56,751 nucleotides of DNA, from NCBI GenBank assembly GCA_017618135.1, contig JAFZUV010000001.1, positions 65,627 to 122,377 of the forward strand. Reading direction: 5' to 3'. The translations under genes were made by a program, and so were the position numbers. The stretch comes from Clostridia bacterium (GTDB lineage: Bacteria > Bacillota > Clostridia > Oscillospirales > Acutalibacteraceae). How positions within the stretch are numbered: the stretch's first letter is position 1; every line of letters starts with the position of its first letter. The notes beneath the pieces are model-generated. The model was not told the DNA's origin and did not search any database. It saw nothing but the letters and a program-made list of their open reading frames with translations. Shown here piece by piece: positions 30,859-44,523 of the stretch.

Positions 30859-33800
30859 TCAGTCGTCATAATCGGGATTTATTTCTGCTGATTTCATACC
30901 TGTACCGGCAGGAATAAGTTGACCGATAATGACATTTTCTTTAAGACCGAAGAGAGGATCGGTTTTTCCCTTGATAGCTGCTTCCGTGAGTACGCGGGTA
31001 GTTTCCTGGAAGGAAGCTGCCGACATAAAGGATTCAGTAGCAAGAGAAGCTTTTGTAATACCGAGCAGGGTGGGCTTATACACCGCCTTTTTAAGACCCT
31101 CTTCGCCGGCGGCGATGCGCTCGTCTATCTTAGCGTTTGCATCGGCAATATCCTTATACTCATAGGTAAGATCCTTAAGAAGCTCCGTATCGCCCGAATC
31201 AAGTATTCTAAGCTTCCTCATCATTTGACGAACGATTATTTCAATGTGCTTATCGTTGATATCAACACCCTGAGTTCTGTAAGCGTTCTGAATTTCAGCG
31301 ATGATATACTCTTCGACTGCTTCAGGTCCCTGAGCCTCAAGAATATCCTGCGGATATTTTGCTCCCGGGATAAGCAGGTCGCCGGCGTTTACATAATCGC
31401 CGTCATTTACAAGTATCCTCGAGCCATAAGGAATAGTGAGCTTCTCTTCCTCCATTGTTTCTTCATTATTTATAAAGAGAACATTGCTCTTCTTTTCCGC
31501 CACTATGCGTACTCTGCCCGAAATCTTTGCAATAAGACCGCAACGCTTTGGCTTACGTGCCTCAAACAGCTCTTCAACACGGGGAAGACCCTGCGTAATA
31601 TCTTCAGTTGACGCGATACCACCAGTATGGAAGGTACGCATTGTAAGCTGAGTGCCCGGCTCACCTATAGACTGCGCCGCTACTATACCGACTGCTTCGC
31701 CTACCGTAACAGGTTTGTTTGTCGCAAGGTTTGCACCGTAGCACTTGCGGCAAACGCCGTGATGAGAGTGGCAGGTCAGTATTGAACGGATTTCTATGCG
31801 ATCAATTCCGGCAGAAACTATATTCTTTGCGTCTTCCTTGGTCATCATATGATCAGTATCGCATATAACCTCACCGGTCTCGGGATGAACGGCGGGATGC
31901 AAAAGGTATCTGCCTACCAGTCTTTCCTCAAGTGTTTCAAGTATATGATTTCCGTCTTTTATATCGAATACCGTAAGACCTTCCTCGGTTCCGCAATCAT
32001 TTTCACGGACTATTACATCCTGCGAAACATCAACAAGCCGGCGTGTAAGATAACCGGAGTCGGCCGTGCGGAGCGCCGTATCGGCAAGGCCTTTACGCGC
32101 GCCTCGCGAAGAGATGAAGTACTCAAGAACATTAAGTCCTTCACGGTAATTAGCGCGAATGGGAACTTCAATTACCTTACCGGCGGTGTTGGCAATAAGT
32201 CCGCGCATACCTGCGAGCTGTCTTATCTGGCTCATCGAACCACGCGCACCGGAATCCGCCATCATAAATATCGGGTTGAACTCATCAAGATTGCCTCTCA
32301 GAGCATCCGCAACATCTTCTGTTGCCTTGTTCCATATTTCTATTACATGGCGGCTGCGTTCATCGTTGCTTAAAAGTCCTCTGTTGTACTGTGCTGTAAT
32401 AACATCAATACTCTTCTCTGCTTCGGCAAGGATTTCCGCCTTAGCCGGAGGAATGACCGCGTCGGTTACCGCAACCGTAACAGCGCCCTTGGTGGAATAC
32501 TTAAATCCGGTGGATTTGATTTTATCAAGCACAATAGACGAAACGCTCGTTCCGTGAAGATCAATACAACGTTCAATGATTTTTCCGAGCTGTTTTTTAC
32601 CAACCTTATTCGGGACAATATCGTCAATGCTGTCTATGGTATTCTTGGTAGGATCATTAACCTTAAAGGACCATTCGAGATCAAATTCATGACCCGGTAT
32701 TGTTCTGTCCACAAAACCGAGATCCTGAGGAATGGAATCATTGAATATTATATAACCTACAGTACACCATATAAGACCGTGATTTCCGTTTTCATCGGTC
32801 ATCCGAACTCTTATCGGCGCGTGCAGACCGATAATTCCGTCATTATAAGCCATAACGGCCTCATCTTTATCTCTGAATATCTTGTTTGCGCCCTTTTCAC
32901 CGCATTTTACAAGGGTGAGATAGTAGGAGCCGAGCACCATATCCTGTGTAGGTACGCTGACCGGTTTACCGTCAGAAGGCTTAAGCAGGTTATTTGCCGC
33001 AAGCATAAGGAAACGAGCCTCCGCTTGCGCTTCCGCAGAAAGCGGTATATGAATGGCCATCTGGTCGCCGTCAAAGTCTGCGTTATAGGCTGTACATACA
33101 AGCGGATGAAGCTTTAACGCTTTACCTTCCACAAGTACAGGCTCAAATGCCTGAATGCCGAGTCTGTGAAGTGTGGGGGCGCGGTTTAAAAGAACAGGAT
33201 GTTCTTTTATAACCATTTCCAGCGCGTCCCAAACCTCGGTGGAGGCTCGGTCAACCATTTTACGTGCCGTTTTAATATTAGTAACTGATTTGGTTTCAAC
33301 CAAACGCTTCATTACAAAAGGCTTAAACAGCTCAAGAGCCATTTCTTTCGGAACGCCGCATTGATACATCTTAAGCTCAGGACCTACAACTATAACCGAA
33401 CGGCCGGAATAGTCAACACGCTTACCAAGCAGGTTTTGGCGGAAACGCCCCTGCTTGCCCTTAAGCATATCCGAAAGGGATTTAAGCGCACGGTTATTAG
33501 GTCCTGTAACAGGCTTGCCGCGACGACCGTTATCAATAAGCGCATCAACCGCTTCTTGAAGCATTCTTTTCTCGTTGCGTACGATTATATCGGGCGCACC
33601 GAGGTCAAGAAGCCTTTTTAAGCGGTTATTGCGGTTTATTACTCTTCTGTAAAGGTCATTAAGGTCACTTGTGGCAAATCTGCCGCCGTCAAGCTGAACC
33701 ATAGGTCTGAGATCGGGCGGAATCACCGGAAGAACATCGAGAATCATCCATTCGGGGCGATTACCCGAGAGTCTGAAGGACTCTAAAACCTCAAGACGCT

Positions 33801-34428
33801 TTAACAGTCTTACTCTCTTTTGACCTGTCGCCTCTTCAAGCTCGGCTTTCAAATCATCACAGGTTTTATTAAGATCTATTTCGCAAAGAAGTTCCTTTAT
33901 GGCTTCAGCACCCATACCGGCTTTGAAGTCGTCCTCATACTTCTCGCGCATATCATTATACTGCTTTTCGTTCAAAAGCTGCTTTTTTTCGAGCGGCGTA
34001 GTGCCGGGGTCGGTTACTATATATTGTGAGAAATAAAGCACATGCTCAAGTGCCTTAGGAGAAATATCAAGCACAAGACCCATACGGGACGGTATTGTCT
34101 TAAAATACCATATATGAGAAACGGGAGCCGCAAGCTCAATGCTTCCCATACGCTCACGGCGCACTTTAGCGCTTGTAACCTCAACGCCGCAGCGTTCGCA
34201 GATTTTGCCCTTGTAGCGGATGCGTTTGTACTTTCCGCAATGGCATTCCCAGTCCTTTGTAGGTCCGAAAATCTTTTCGCAGAAAAGACCGCCGACCTCC
34301 GGCTTTAAGGAACGGTAATTTATGGTTTCGGGCTTGGTAACCTCGCCGTGCGACCAGTTTCTTATCTGTTCCGGTGAGGCAAGACCTATTCTTATAGACT
34401 CAAATTTTATATCGTTTTGAATTTCCAT
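30859..34428 (-). CDS. rpoC: RNA polymerase beta' subunit
   Basis: This 1189-residue beta' subunit has the N-terminal zinc site ([20 protein letters not shown], with its four cysteines), the catalytic [12 protein letters not shown] metal motif, the bridge-helix/trigger-loop region and a second cysteine cluster ([13 protein letters not shown]). Length is normal for Bacillota. It follows rpoB after 17 bases with AGGAGG upstream. Confidence 0.99.
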   Translation of the reverse strand: MEIQNDIKFESIRIGLASPEQIRNWSHGEVTKPETINYRSLKPEVGGLFCEKIFGPTKDWECHCGKYKRIRYKGKICERCGVEVTSAKVRRERMGSIELAAPVSHIWYFKTIPSRMGLVLDISPKALEHVLYFSQYIVTDPGTTPLEKKQLLNEKQYNDMREKYEDDFKAGMGAEAIKELLCEIDLNKTCDDLKAELEEATGQKRVRLLKRLEVLESFRLSGNRPEWMILDVLPVIPPDLRPMVQLDGGRFATSDLNDLYRRVINRNNRLKRLLDLGAPDIIVRNEKRMLQEAVDALIDNGRRGKPVTGPNNRALKSLSDMLKGKQGRFRQNLLGKRVDYSGRSVIVVGPELKMYQCGVPKEMALELFKPFVMKRLVETKSVTNIKTARKMVDRASTEVWDALEMVIKEHPVLLNRAPTLHRLGIQAFEPVLVEGKALKLHPLVCTAYNADFDGDQMAIHIPLSAEAQAEARFLMLAANNLLKPSDGKPVSVPTQDMVLGSYYLTLVKCGEKGANKIFRDKDEAVMAYNDGIIGLHAPIRVRMTDENGNHGLIWCTVGYIIFNDSIPQDLGFVDRTIPGHEFDLEWSFKVNDPTKNTIDSIDDIVPNKVGKKQLGKIIERCIDLHGTSVSSIVLDKIKSTGFKYSTKGAVTVAVTDAVIPPAKAEILAEAEKSIDVITAQYNRGLLSNDERSRHVIEIWNKATEDVADALRGNLDEFNPIFMMADSGARGSMSQIRQLAGMRGLIANTAGKVIEVPIRANYREGLNVLEYFISSRGARKGLADTALRTADSGYLTRRLVDVSQDVIVRENDCGTEEGLTVFDIKDGNHILETLEERLVGRYLLHPAVHPETGEVICDTDHMMTKEDAKNIVSAGIDRIEIRSILTCHSHHGVCRKCYGANLATNKPVTVGEAVGIVAAQSIGEPGTQLTMRTFHTGGIASTEDITQGLPRVEELFEARKPKRCGLIAKISGRVRIVAEKKSNVLFINNEETMEEEKLTIPYGSRILVNDGDYVNAGDLLIPGAKYPQDILEAQGPEAVEEYIIAEIQNAYRTQGVDINDKHIEIIVRQMMRKLRILDSGDTELLKDLTYEYKDIADANAKIDERIAAGEEGLKKAVYKPTLLGITKASLATESFMSAASFQETTRVLTEAAIKGKTDPLFGLKENVIIGQLIPAGTGMKSAEINPDYDD

Positions 34429-34445
34429 AACCTGTGCTTACCTCC

Positions 34446-37400
34446 TTATTGTTCCTCAATATAATTATCGGTTGCGACAATATCTTCACCGTTTTCATCC
34501 TGAAGCGCAAAGCCTTCAAGCTCGCTTTCAACCATAACGCTCTCATCCTCAAAATATGTGGGAGCAGGTCTCGGAAGACCGGTATCGTCATCGTCAAAGT
34601 TTTGTTTCAAGTCGATTTCAAATCCTTCTTTGTTGAGCACGCGGATATCGAGACCTAATGACTGAAGCTCTTTTATAAGAACCTTAAACGACTCAGGAGT
34701 GCCGGCTTTAGGAACATTCTGCCCCTTGACTATCGCCTCATAGGTCTTTACTCTGCCTATAACATCATCCGACTTAACAGTCAGTATTTCCTGCAGCGTA
34801 TATGCCGCACCATAAGCCTCAAGTGCCCAAACTTCCATTTCACCGAAACGCTGACCGCCGAATTGCGCTTTACCACCCAAGGGCTGCTGCGTTACAAGCG
34901 AATACGGACCGGTAGAACGGGCGTGAATTTTATCGTCAACCAGATGATGAAGCTTAAGATAGTACATATAACCTACGGTTACTCTGTTATCAAACGGTTC
35001 GCCTGTTCTGCCGTCATACAGTTGGATTTTACCGTCTTCAGGCATATTGGCAAGCCTAAAGCATTCACGTATATCAGACTCGTGCGCGCCGTCAAATACA
35101 GGAGTACAAATATTCCAGCCGAGTGCTTTTGCTGCATAGCCCAAGTGAACCTCGAGCACCTGACCGATATTCATACGGGAAGGAACGCCCAACGGGTTAA
35201 GAACTATGTCAAGCGGAGTACCGTCGGGTAAGAAGGGCATATCCTCACTCGGAAGTATGCGCGACACAACGCCCTTGTTACCGTGGCGACCCGCCATTTT
35301 ATCGCCTACCGATATTTTACGCTTCTGCGCTATATAGCAACGAACAACATCGTTAACGCCGGGGCTGAGTTCAGATGAATTTTCACGGTTAAACACCTTG
35401 ACATCAACTATTACGCCGTATTCGCCGTGGGGAACGCGGAGCGAGGTATCTCTTACTTCTCTTGCCTTCTCACCGAATATCGCGCGCAAAAGTCTTTCCT
35501 CTGCGGTAAGTTCGGTTTCGCCTTTAGGCGTTACCTTACCCACCAGAATATCGCCTGATTTAACCTCGGCGCCTATCCTTATAATACCGCGTTCGTCGAG
35601 ATCCTTAAGCGCGTCCTCACCTACATTCGGTATATCACGGGTTATTTCTTCTTTTCCGAGCTTTGTGTCTCTCGACTCAATCTCGTATTCTTCTATATGA
35701 ATAGAGGTGTAAACATCATCACGCACAAGACGCTCGTTTAAGAGTACGGCGTCCTCGTAGTTGTAGCCTTCCCAGGTCATAAAGCCTATAAGTGCATTTC
35801 TGCCAAGTGAAATTTCACCATTGCTCGTAGCCGGACCATCGGCAATTACTTCGTCGGCGGATACAGCTTGGCCGACTGATACTATCGGCTTTTGATTTAT
35901 ACAGGTAGCATGATTTGAACGCAGGAATTTAATGAGATTATACTCGTCAATCTCTCCGTTTTTAGCTCGGATTTTAATTGTATCGGCACTTACATAGGTA
36001 ACTGTGCCCGCGCGCTTTGAAAGCACTACAACGCCTGAGTCAATAGCCGCCTTGTATTCCATACCGGTAGCTACTATCGGATTTTCCGGACGCAAGAGCG
36101 GTACCGCCTGCTTCTGCATGTTAGAACCCATAAGAGCGCGGTTTGTATCGTCATTTTCAAGGAAAGGTATCATAGCTGTTGCAACAGATACTACCATTTT
36201 AGGTGATACATCCATAAAATCTGCACGACTGGCTTCCATTTCGTGGAAACCGTCTCTGTAACGGGCATTAACCTTTTTACGCACGAAGAAACCTTTTTCG
36301 TCAAGCGGCTCATTTGCCTGAGCAACCACATACTCGTCCTCTTCGTCGGCAGACATATATACAACCTCATCAAGGACTCTGCCGGTTTTTTTGTCCACAC
36401 GGCGGAAAGGAGCCTCTATAAAACCGTATTTATTGATACGGGCATAAGTTGCAAGGTAAGAGATAAGGCCTATGTTAGGACCTTCCGGAGTCTCGATAGG
36501 ACACATACGGCCATAATGTGTATAGTGAACATCACGCACCTCAAAAGAAGCGCGGTCACGCGACAAACCGCCCGGTCCGAGCGCCGACAAACGACGCTTG
36601 TGAGTAAGCTCCGAAAGAGGGTTGGTCTGGTCCATAAATTGAGAAAGAGGTGAAGATCCGAAGAACTCTCTGATAGCTGCTACTACCGGGCGTATGTTTA
36701 TGAGGGATTGAGGAGTGATACTGTCCGGGTCTTGGGATTGAAGCGTCATTTTTTCACGAACAACCCGTTCCATACGCGAAAAGCCGATACGGAACTGATT
36801 TTGTAAAAGCTCGCCTACCGAGCGGATACGGCGGTTGCCCAGGTGATCAATATCATCTGTTGAGCCGACATCATAGGGCAGACCTAAAATATAGTTGACG
36901 CTTGCAAAAATATCATCAAGAGTTATATGGTTGGGAACTAAAACATCAACGCTATCTATCAATGCCTCTTTAAGAGCCTTTTTATCAAGCTTTTCATCGA
37001 GAATTTCTTTGAGAACATCAAAGCTTACATTCTCGTTTATTCCTTTTTTATCAAGCTCGTCAAGCTCTTTGGCTGTAAGCTTTACAAAGTTTTTAAGCTC
37101 AACCATTTTGTTGGTGAGTATCTTAACTTCGGTTACCTTGCCCTCGAGATCGCTTACATTTATATAAGCTTCATAAACGCCGCGCTTTTCAAGCTCGGCG
37201 GCAAGATCCTTAGAAACCGTTGTTCCTGCGTCCGCCAATATCTCGCCGGTAAGCGGATCGGCAACCGGTCTTGAAAGCACCTTACCGCGTATGCGCGCAG
37301 TCAAAGACAGCTTTTTATTATATTTGTATCTTCCCACCCGGGAGAGGTCGTATCTGTGAACATCGAACAACATCTGCTCAATGTAAGCCTTTGCACCGTC

Positions 37401-38159
37401 AAGCGTTACGGGTTCGCTCGGACGGAGCTTCTTATAGACCTCAACCAAGCCTTCATCTGTATTCTTTGTTTCATCTGCTTCAAGGGTTGCGGCGAGGCGC
37501 TCGTCTTCCCCTAAAAGCTCGCGGATCTGCTGATTGGTACCGATTCCCAAAGCACGGACAAATGCGGTAACGGGCAGCTTTCTATTCTTATCGATACGAA
37601 CATAAATTACATCGTTCGGACTGGTTTCGTACTCAAGCCACGCGCCGCGGTTAGGAATGATAGTTGAAGAGAAAAGCCGCTTGCCGGTTTTATCGTCGAC
37701 TTTTTCCGCAAAGTATATACCGGGGGAGCGGACAAGCTGAGACACTATAGCGCGCTCAGCGCCGTTTATAACGAAGGTGCCGGAATCGGTCATAAGCGGA
37801 AAATCGCCCATAAATACTTCGCTTTCTTTAATTTCGCCGGTCTCATTATTTGTAAGGCGTGCGGTTACTCGAAGAGGAGCGGCGTAGGTTGTATCCCTTG
37901 CTTTACATTCTGCTACATCATACTTCGGCTGCTCGTCAATTCTGTAATCAACGAAGCTTAAAACGAGATTTCCGCTGTAATCGGTAATGGCTGACATATC
38001 CTCAAATACTTCTTTAAGACCCTCGTTTACAAACCAGTTGTAAGAGTCTTTCTGTACCTCAATGAGGTTAGGCATATCAATAACCTCATTGATTTTGGAA
38101 AATGTCATACGAGTGTTGTTACCCAGCTTTACAGGTTTAACCATTGCTGATTTCTCCAT
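34446..38159 (-). CDS. rpoB: RNA polymerase beta subunit
   Basis: This 1237-residue beta subunit contains the rifampicin-site region ([20 protein letters not shown]), [15 protein letters not shown], and [15 protein letters not shown] near the active site. It is the first gene of an rpoBC unit with a perfect sigma-A promoter and a leader of about 120 bases. The usual rplJ-rplL genes are not next to it; the divergent neighbour is the ATP synthase operon. Confidence 0.99.
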   Translation of the reverse strand: MEKSAMVKPVKLGNNTRMTFSKINEVIDMPNLIEVQKDSYNWFVNEGLKEVFEDMSAITDYSGNLVLSFVDYRIDEQPKYDVAECKARDTTYAAPLRVTARLTNNETGEIKESEVFMGDFPLMTDSGTFVINGAERAIVSQLVRSPGIYFAEKVDDKTGKRLFSSTIIPNRGAWLEYETSPNDVIYVRIDKNRKLPVTAFVRALGIGTNQQIRELLGEDERLAATLEADETKNTDEGLVEVYKKLRPSEPVTLDGAKAYIEQMLFDVHRYDLSRVGRYKYNKKLSLTARIRGKVLSRPVADPLTGEILADAGTTVSKDLAAELEKRGVYEAYINVSDLEGKVTEVKILTNKMVELKNFVKLTAKELDELDKKGINENVSFDVLKEILDEKLDKKALKEALIDSVDVLVPNHITLDDIFASVNYILGLPYDVGSTDDIDHLGNRRIRSVGELLQNQFRIGFSRMERVVREKMTLQSQDPDSITPQSLINIRPVVAAIREFFGSSPLSQFMDQTNPLSELTHKRRLSALGPGGLSRDRASFEVRDVHYTHYGRMCPIETPEGPNIGLISYLATYARINKYGFIEAPFRRVDKKTGRVLDEVVYMSADEEDEYVVAQANEPLDEKGFFVRKKVNARYRDGFHEMEASRADFMDVSPKMVVSVATAMIPFLENDDTNRALMGSNMQKQAVPLLRPENPIVATGMEYKAAIDSGVVVLSKRAGTVTYVSADTIKIRAKNGEIDEYNLIKFLRSNHATCINQKPIVSVGQAVSADEVIADGPATSNGEISLGRNALIGFMTWEGYNYEDAVLLNERLVRDDVYTSIHIEEYEIESRDTKLGKEEITRDIPNVGEDALKDLDERGIIRIGAEVKSGDILVGKVTPKGETELTAEERLLRAIFGEKAREVRDTSLRVPHGEYGVIVDVKVFNRENSSELSPGVNDVVRCYIAQKRKISVGDKMAGRHGNKGVVSRILPSEDMPFLPDGTPLDIVLNPLGVPSRMNIGQVLEVHLGYAAKALGWNICTPVFDGAHESDIRECFRLANMPEDGKIQLYDGRTGEPFDNRVTVGYMYYLKLHHLVDDKIHARSTGPYSLVTQQPLGGKAQFGGQRFGEMEVWALEAYGAAYTLQEILTVKSDDVIGRVKTYEAIVKGQNVPKAGTPESFKVLIKELQSLGLDIRVLNKEGFEIDLKQNFDDDDTGLPRPAPTYFEDESVMVESELEGFALQDENGEDIVATDNYIEEQ

Positions 38160-38286
38160 AGGTTCAAAATCACTCCTAAATAAAAATTACAAAAATGGGT
38201 CGAAAAACGCCGGGTTTTTCTATGTTTTTTACAATGAAAAACATAATACAGGCGCATATTACCCCATCATCTAATGGTAATAATTT

Positions 38287-38315
38287 ATTATAGACTAACT
38301 GCCGTTTTATGTCAA
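38287..38315 (-). promoter_or_regulatory. Consensus sigma-A promoter for rpoBC
   Basis: On the minus strand the elements are exactly TTGACA, 17 bases, TATAAT. This is a full consensus match, as expected for a very active housekeeping unit. Confidence 0.88.
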
Positions 38316-38421
38316 GGAAAATTTTGCAAATATTTACATTTTTTTAAAATGGAAGGAAAAATTCGGTAAGTACTGCAAGGCACGGCTTTTTTTCGTGTAA
38401 ATTCTGAGATTTGTCTTGCGG

Positions 38422-38449
38422 TTGACTTTTAAAAAAATAGTGATATAAT
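38422..38449 (+). promoter_or_regulatory. Sigma-A promoter for the atp operon
   Basis: TTGACT, a 16-base spacer and a perfect TATAAT lie 37 bases before the GTG start of atpB. Confidence 0.75.
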
Positions 38450-38486
38450 TTCTATGTTTAATTGTAATGGAAGCCAGGTGGTATGA

Positions 38487-39329
38487 GTGAGCAAAAAACG
38501 GCGGGTGATATTTGTGTCCGTTTGGATTTTATGTGCGGCGGCGTTCCTTTTTTCTTCGCTGATTATCGGTTCGCCCGGTAATGATGAAAGCATAAAGGAA
38601 ATAATGCGGGATGCCGTTATTCATGAAACAAACAAAATTGATTTTTTCGGACTCGGCTATGTAAATCCCGCGCTCGTTTCTGCATATACTGTTACATTTT
38701 TTCTGCTCTTGTTCGCGCTCATTGTGCGAATATTCGCAGTGCCGAGGTTCAAGTTTATTCCGGGCAAGCTTCAACTGCTTATTGAAGAGGCTGTGGGTTT
38801 TTTTGATAATCTTGCAAAATCAAACAGTCCGCACAAGAATTATTTTTTGGGTGCGTATGTGTTTACGGCGGGTACATACATATGTACAGGAACGCTTTTT
38901 GAGCTTATAGGGTTGCAGGCAGTCACAACACAGGGACGCAGTATTACGCTTCCCGCGCCGCTTTCAGATATAAACGGCGCGATAGCTATGGGCGTAACTT
39001 CCTATTTGATTATTCTTTCCGGCGGCATACTTGGTAACGGTTTTAGAGGAATACTCAGCACACTTAAGGAGTTCTCACTGCCTATATCAATGAGCTTTCG
39101 TCTGTTTGGAGCACTGCTTAGCGGGTTGTTGGTTACCGAGCTTGTCTATCATTATGTGGGCTTAAGCTTTGCATTGCCGGTGGTAGTAGGCGTACTTTTT
39201 ACGGCTTTGCACGCACTTATACAAACCTATGTTCTTACAATGCTTACGGCGGTTTTCTACGGAGAGGTTTCTGAGAAAACGCCCATAAAAGAAAAAGTCA
39301 AAAATGAAAAGCGGAGGATAAAACAATGA
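38487..39329 (+). CDS. atpB: F-type ATP synthase subunit a
   Basis: This 280-residue membrane protein forms the ion half-channels beside the c-ring. An N-terminal helix is followed by a periplasmic-side loop and the conserved helices with the essential arginine in SFRLFGALLSGLLV. The usual Asn of RLFGN is Ala here. The segment ALHALIQTYVLTMLTAVFYG resembles the family's late QxxxFxxLxxxY motif. The GTG start has AGGTGG upstream. The long positively charged tail ends at KRRIKQ and overlaps atpE by four bases. Confidence 0.92.
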   Translation: MSKKRRVIFVSVWILCAAAFLFSSLIIGSPGNDESIKEIMRDAVIHETNKIDFFGLGYVNPALVSAYTVTFFLLLFALIVRIFAVPRFKFIPGKLQLLIEEAVGFFDNLAKSNSPHKNYFLGAYVFTAGTYICTGTLFELIGLQAVTTQGRSITLPAPLSDINGAIAMGVTSYLIILSGGILGNGFRGILSTLKEFSLPISMSFRLFGALLSGLLVTELVYHYVGLSFALPVVVGVLFTALHALIQTYVLTMLTAVFYGEVSEKTPIKEKVKNEKRRIKQ

Positions 39330-39688
39330 AAACAATAATAAGACTTTCGGCTGTTATGGCGGTAATGCTATTGGTATTTACATTTTTTGCCGGCACTGTA
39401 TGTTTTGCTGAGAGCGAAGAAACGGCTTCCACTACCCAGTCGGTAGAAGAGAATGAGAATTCGGGAACTTCAAGCAAAGCAATGGCCGCAGCTGCTTGCG
39501 TGGCTGTTGTTGCCGCGGCGGGCGCTATCAGTATGGGCATAGCCATAGCCAGATCGGTTGACGGTATATCGCGTCAACCCGAAGCGGAGAGCAAAATAAG
39601 GACCGCTTTAATGCTTGGGCTTGTTTTTATTGAAACTGCGATAATTTATGCTTTGATTGTAGCAATACTTATCATATTTGTAATGTAA
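39326..39688 (+). CDS. atpE: F-type ATP synthase subunit c with N-terminal extension
   Basis: At 120 residues this is much longer than usual c subunits (70-90). The first 50 residues look like a signal peptide (helix at 8-26, ending VCFAES) plus an acidic, Ser/Thr-rich linker. The normal hairpin of two helices follows, with RQPEAE in the loop and the ion-binding Glu in FIETAIIY. The helix-1 Gln of known sodium-type c subunits aligns with Met here, while Thr follows the Glu, so ion specificity cannot be decided from sequence. Confidence 0.9.
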   Translation: MKTIIRLSAVMAVMLLVFTFFAGTVCFAESEETASTTQSVEENENSGTSSKAMAAAACVAVVAAAGAISMGIAIARSVDGISRQPEAESKIRTALMLGLVFIETAIIYALIVAILIIFVM

Positions 39689-39701
39689 GGGCGGTGTATT
39701 T

Positions 39702-40169
39702 ATGTCACTTCCGCTTAGTATAGATTTGCATCAAATATTGCTTCATATGTTTAACCTGTGTCTGCTTTTCGGCGGACTTTATCTGCTTTTGTATAAACCG
39801 GTAAAAAAGTTTATGGATGAAAGGACCGAAAAGTATAAAGCGATTGATAAAGAAGCCGGCGAAAAGCTGAACGCGGCGGAAATCGCTAAAGCAGAGGCAA
39901 ACGAACAGCTTATAAACGCAAAGGCACAGATTGAAAAAGATACGGCTAAAGCTCACATTGAGGCAGAAGAGGAAGCCGAGAAGATTATAAAAGAAGCAAA
40001 GAATATTAAAAAGAAGATGTTGCTTGACGCAGAGGAGGCCGCTGTTCATGAGAAGAACCGCATGATAAACGAAGCTCGTGAAGAAATAGCCGAGATTGCT
40101 GTAAAAGCGGCTGAGAAGGTGCTTTTTGAAAAATCGCCCAAGACCAAAAAGGAGAAAGCTAATGACTGA
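39702..40169 (+). CDS. atpF: F-type ATP synthase subunit b
   Basis: This 155-residue protein has an N-terminal membrane helix and a long, highly charged Ala/Glu/Lys helix, the peripheral stalk. It ends at EKVLFEKSPKTKKEK without any fused delta domain. Its last eight bases overlap atpA. The space normally held by atpH is absent. Confidence 0.92.
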   Translation: MSLPLSIDLHQILLHMFNLCLLFGGLYLLLYKPVKKFMDERTEKYKAIDKEAGEKLNAAEIAKAEANEQLINAKAQIEKDTAKAHIEAEEEAEKIIKEAKNIKKKMLLDAEEAAVHEKNRMINEAREEIAEIAVKAAEKVLFEKSPKTKKEKAND

Positions 40170-41723
40170 TTTACGCGCGAAAGAGCGCCTAAGTGAGCTT
40201 CGTGGCGTACTTGTAGGGCTTGCGTCAAACGAGGGGGATATGATATCCCTGATGCGCGACGCCATAGATAATTGGCAACCCTCCGATGAGTTTTCTGCTC
40301 GAGGAAAAGTGCTCACTGTAGGCGACGGGATAGCTACCGTTTGCGGTCTTGATAATGTGCGTTACGGCGAAATTCTCATATTTGCCGGCGATGTTCGCGG
40401 TATGGTTGAGGAACTGAAACGCGATTATGTTTGTTGCATACTTTTCGGTGATGATGAGCCAATAACCGAGGGCAGTCTTGTAAGAAGAACGGGAAAGACC
40501 GCGGGCATACCGGTGGGCGACGGTTTTTTAGGGCGCGTTGTGGATGCGCTCGGCGTACCGGTCGACGGTAAGGGAAATATCAAGGCACGCGGTTATATGC
40601 CGATAGAATATCCGGCTCCCCGTATAATAGACAGACAGCCGGTAAGCGTACCTATGCAGACCGGAATTTTATGCATAGATTCTATGTTTCCGATAGGCAG
40701 AGGTCAGCGCGAGCTTATAATAGGCGACCGCCAGACCGGAAAAACGGCTATTGCTGTAGATACTATTCTCAATCAAAAAGGCAAGGATGTCATATGTGTA
40801 TATGTGGCTATAGGTCAGAAGACTTCAAGTGTAGCTCAGATTTGTGACATACTCAGGGAGCACGGTGCCGATAAGTATACAATAGTTGTAAATTCTTCGG
40901 CAAGCGATTCCCCGTCGCTTCAATACATTGCTCCATATGCGGGATGTGCTTTGGCTGAGTACTTTATGTATGCCGGCAGGGATGTTCTGATAGTTTATGA
41001 CGATCTTTCAAAGCATGCCGTAGCTTACAGGACGATTAGCCTTCTGCTTGAGCGTTCACCGGGGAGAGAAGCATATCCGGGCGATGTGTTTTATCTTCAT
41101 TCACGCCTTTTAGAGCGTTCCGCGAGGCTTGCGGATAAGCTTGGCGGCGGTAGTATGACTGCGTTGCCTATCGTTGAAACTCAGGCGGGAGATGTTTCGG
41201 CATACATTCCTACAAATATAATATCCATTACAGACGGTCAGATTTTTCTTCAAAGCGACCTCTTTTTTGAGGGTCAGAGACCGGCGGTAAACATAGGACT
41301 TTCGGTATCGCGTGTAGGCGGCGCCGCGCAGACGGCGGCACTTAAAAAGGCGAGCGCGGGACTAAGGCTCACTCTTGCTCAATATAAGGAAATAGAAGTT
41401 TTCAATCAGTTTTCAAGTGACCTTGACGAGTCAACCGCCAGGCAACTAAATCGAGGGGAAAATTTACTTGCGCTTTTAAAACAGGGTCAGTATGAACCGT
41501 TGGCTCAATATGAGCAGGTCATACTGCTTGTCGCCGCTATGGCAAATATTTTTGACGGTGTGGCGGAAAGTAAAATAATGAGTCTTAAAACCGGATTGCT
41601 CGACTATATAAGGGAAGAATTACCCGATATTTGTGAAAATCTCGAGAAAAACGGCAGATTAAACAGTGCAGACAGACAAAGTATAATAGACGCGGCGGGG
41701 ATATTTGTAGAGCAGGTGCGGTA

Positions 41724-41724
<1 letters not shown>
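40162..41724 (+). CDS. atpA: F-type ATP synthase subunit alpha
   Basis: This 520-residue subunit has the Walker A GDRQTGKTAIAVD, VYVAIGQKTSSVAQ, the VIVYDDLSKHAVAYR Walker B region and the Arg finger region RSPGREAYPGDVFYLHSRLLER. The catalytic core is conventional. The first 50 residues (starting MTDLRAKERLSEL) do not resemble the usual delta-binding N-terminus, which is notable because atpH is missing. The ATG at 40162 has GGAGA upstream. Confidence 0.95.
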
Positions 41725-44421
<2,697 letters not shown>

Positions 44422-44423
44422 TT

Positions 44424-44466
44424 AAAACCTTTTTTGCAAATTGTATTTTGCGGGAAAGGTTTTTTA
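44424..44466 (+). terminator. Terminator of the atp operon
   Basis: AAACCTTT and AAAGGTTT pair, with an inner GCAAA/TTTGC stem, followed by TTTTTATT. The outer stem is AT-rich but the T tract is clear. Confidence 0.65.
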
Positions 44467-44495
44467 TTGCTTTTAAAAAGAATTTAGGATAAAAT
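44467..44495 (+). promoter_or_regulatory. Possible promoter for uvrC
   Basis: TTGCTT, a 17-base spacer and TAAAAT end 29 bases before the uvrC start. Confidence 0.5.
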
Positions 44496-44523
44496 AAAGA
44501 AAAACATCAGGGCAGGTGAAAAA

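Larger units (their letters stand above)
38160..38486. other. 328-base divergent regulatory region, rpoB/atpB
   Basis: No gene is seen in this gap. It holds the rpoB promoter and leader on the minus strand, including a 9-bp AT-rich hairpin at 38221-38245 (TATGTTTTT/AAAAACATA), and the atp promoter on the plus strand. The middle, about 38316-38420, is AT-rich with no recognisable element. Confidence 0.7.

Noticed and set aside
30919-33621. Several long plus-strand open frames opposite rpoC
   Set aside because: All are antisense to a fully conserved rpoC and have low-complexity, cysteine-rich translations without start signals.
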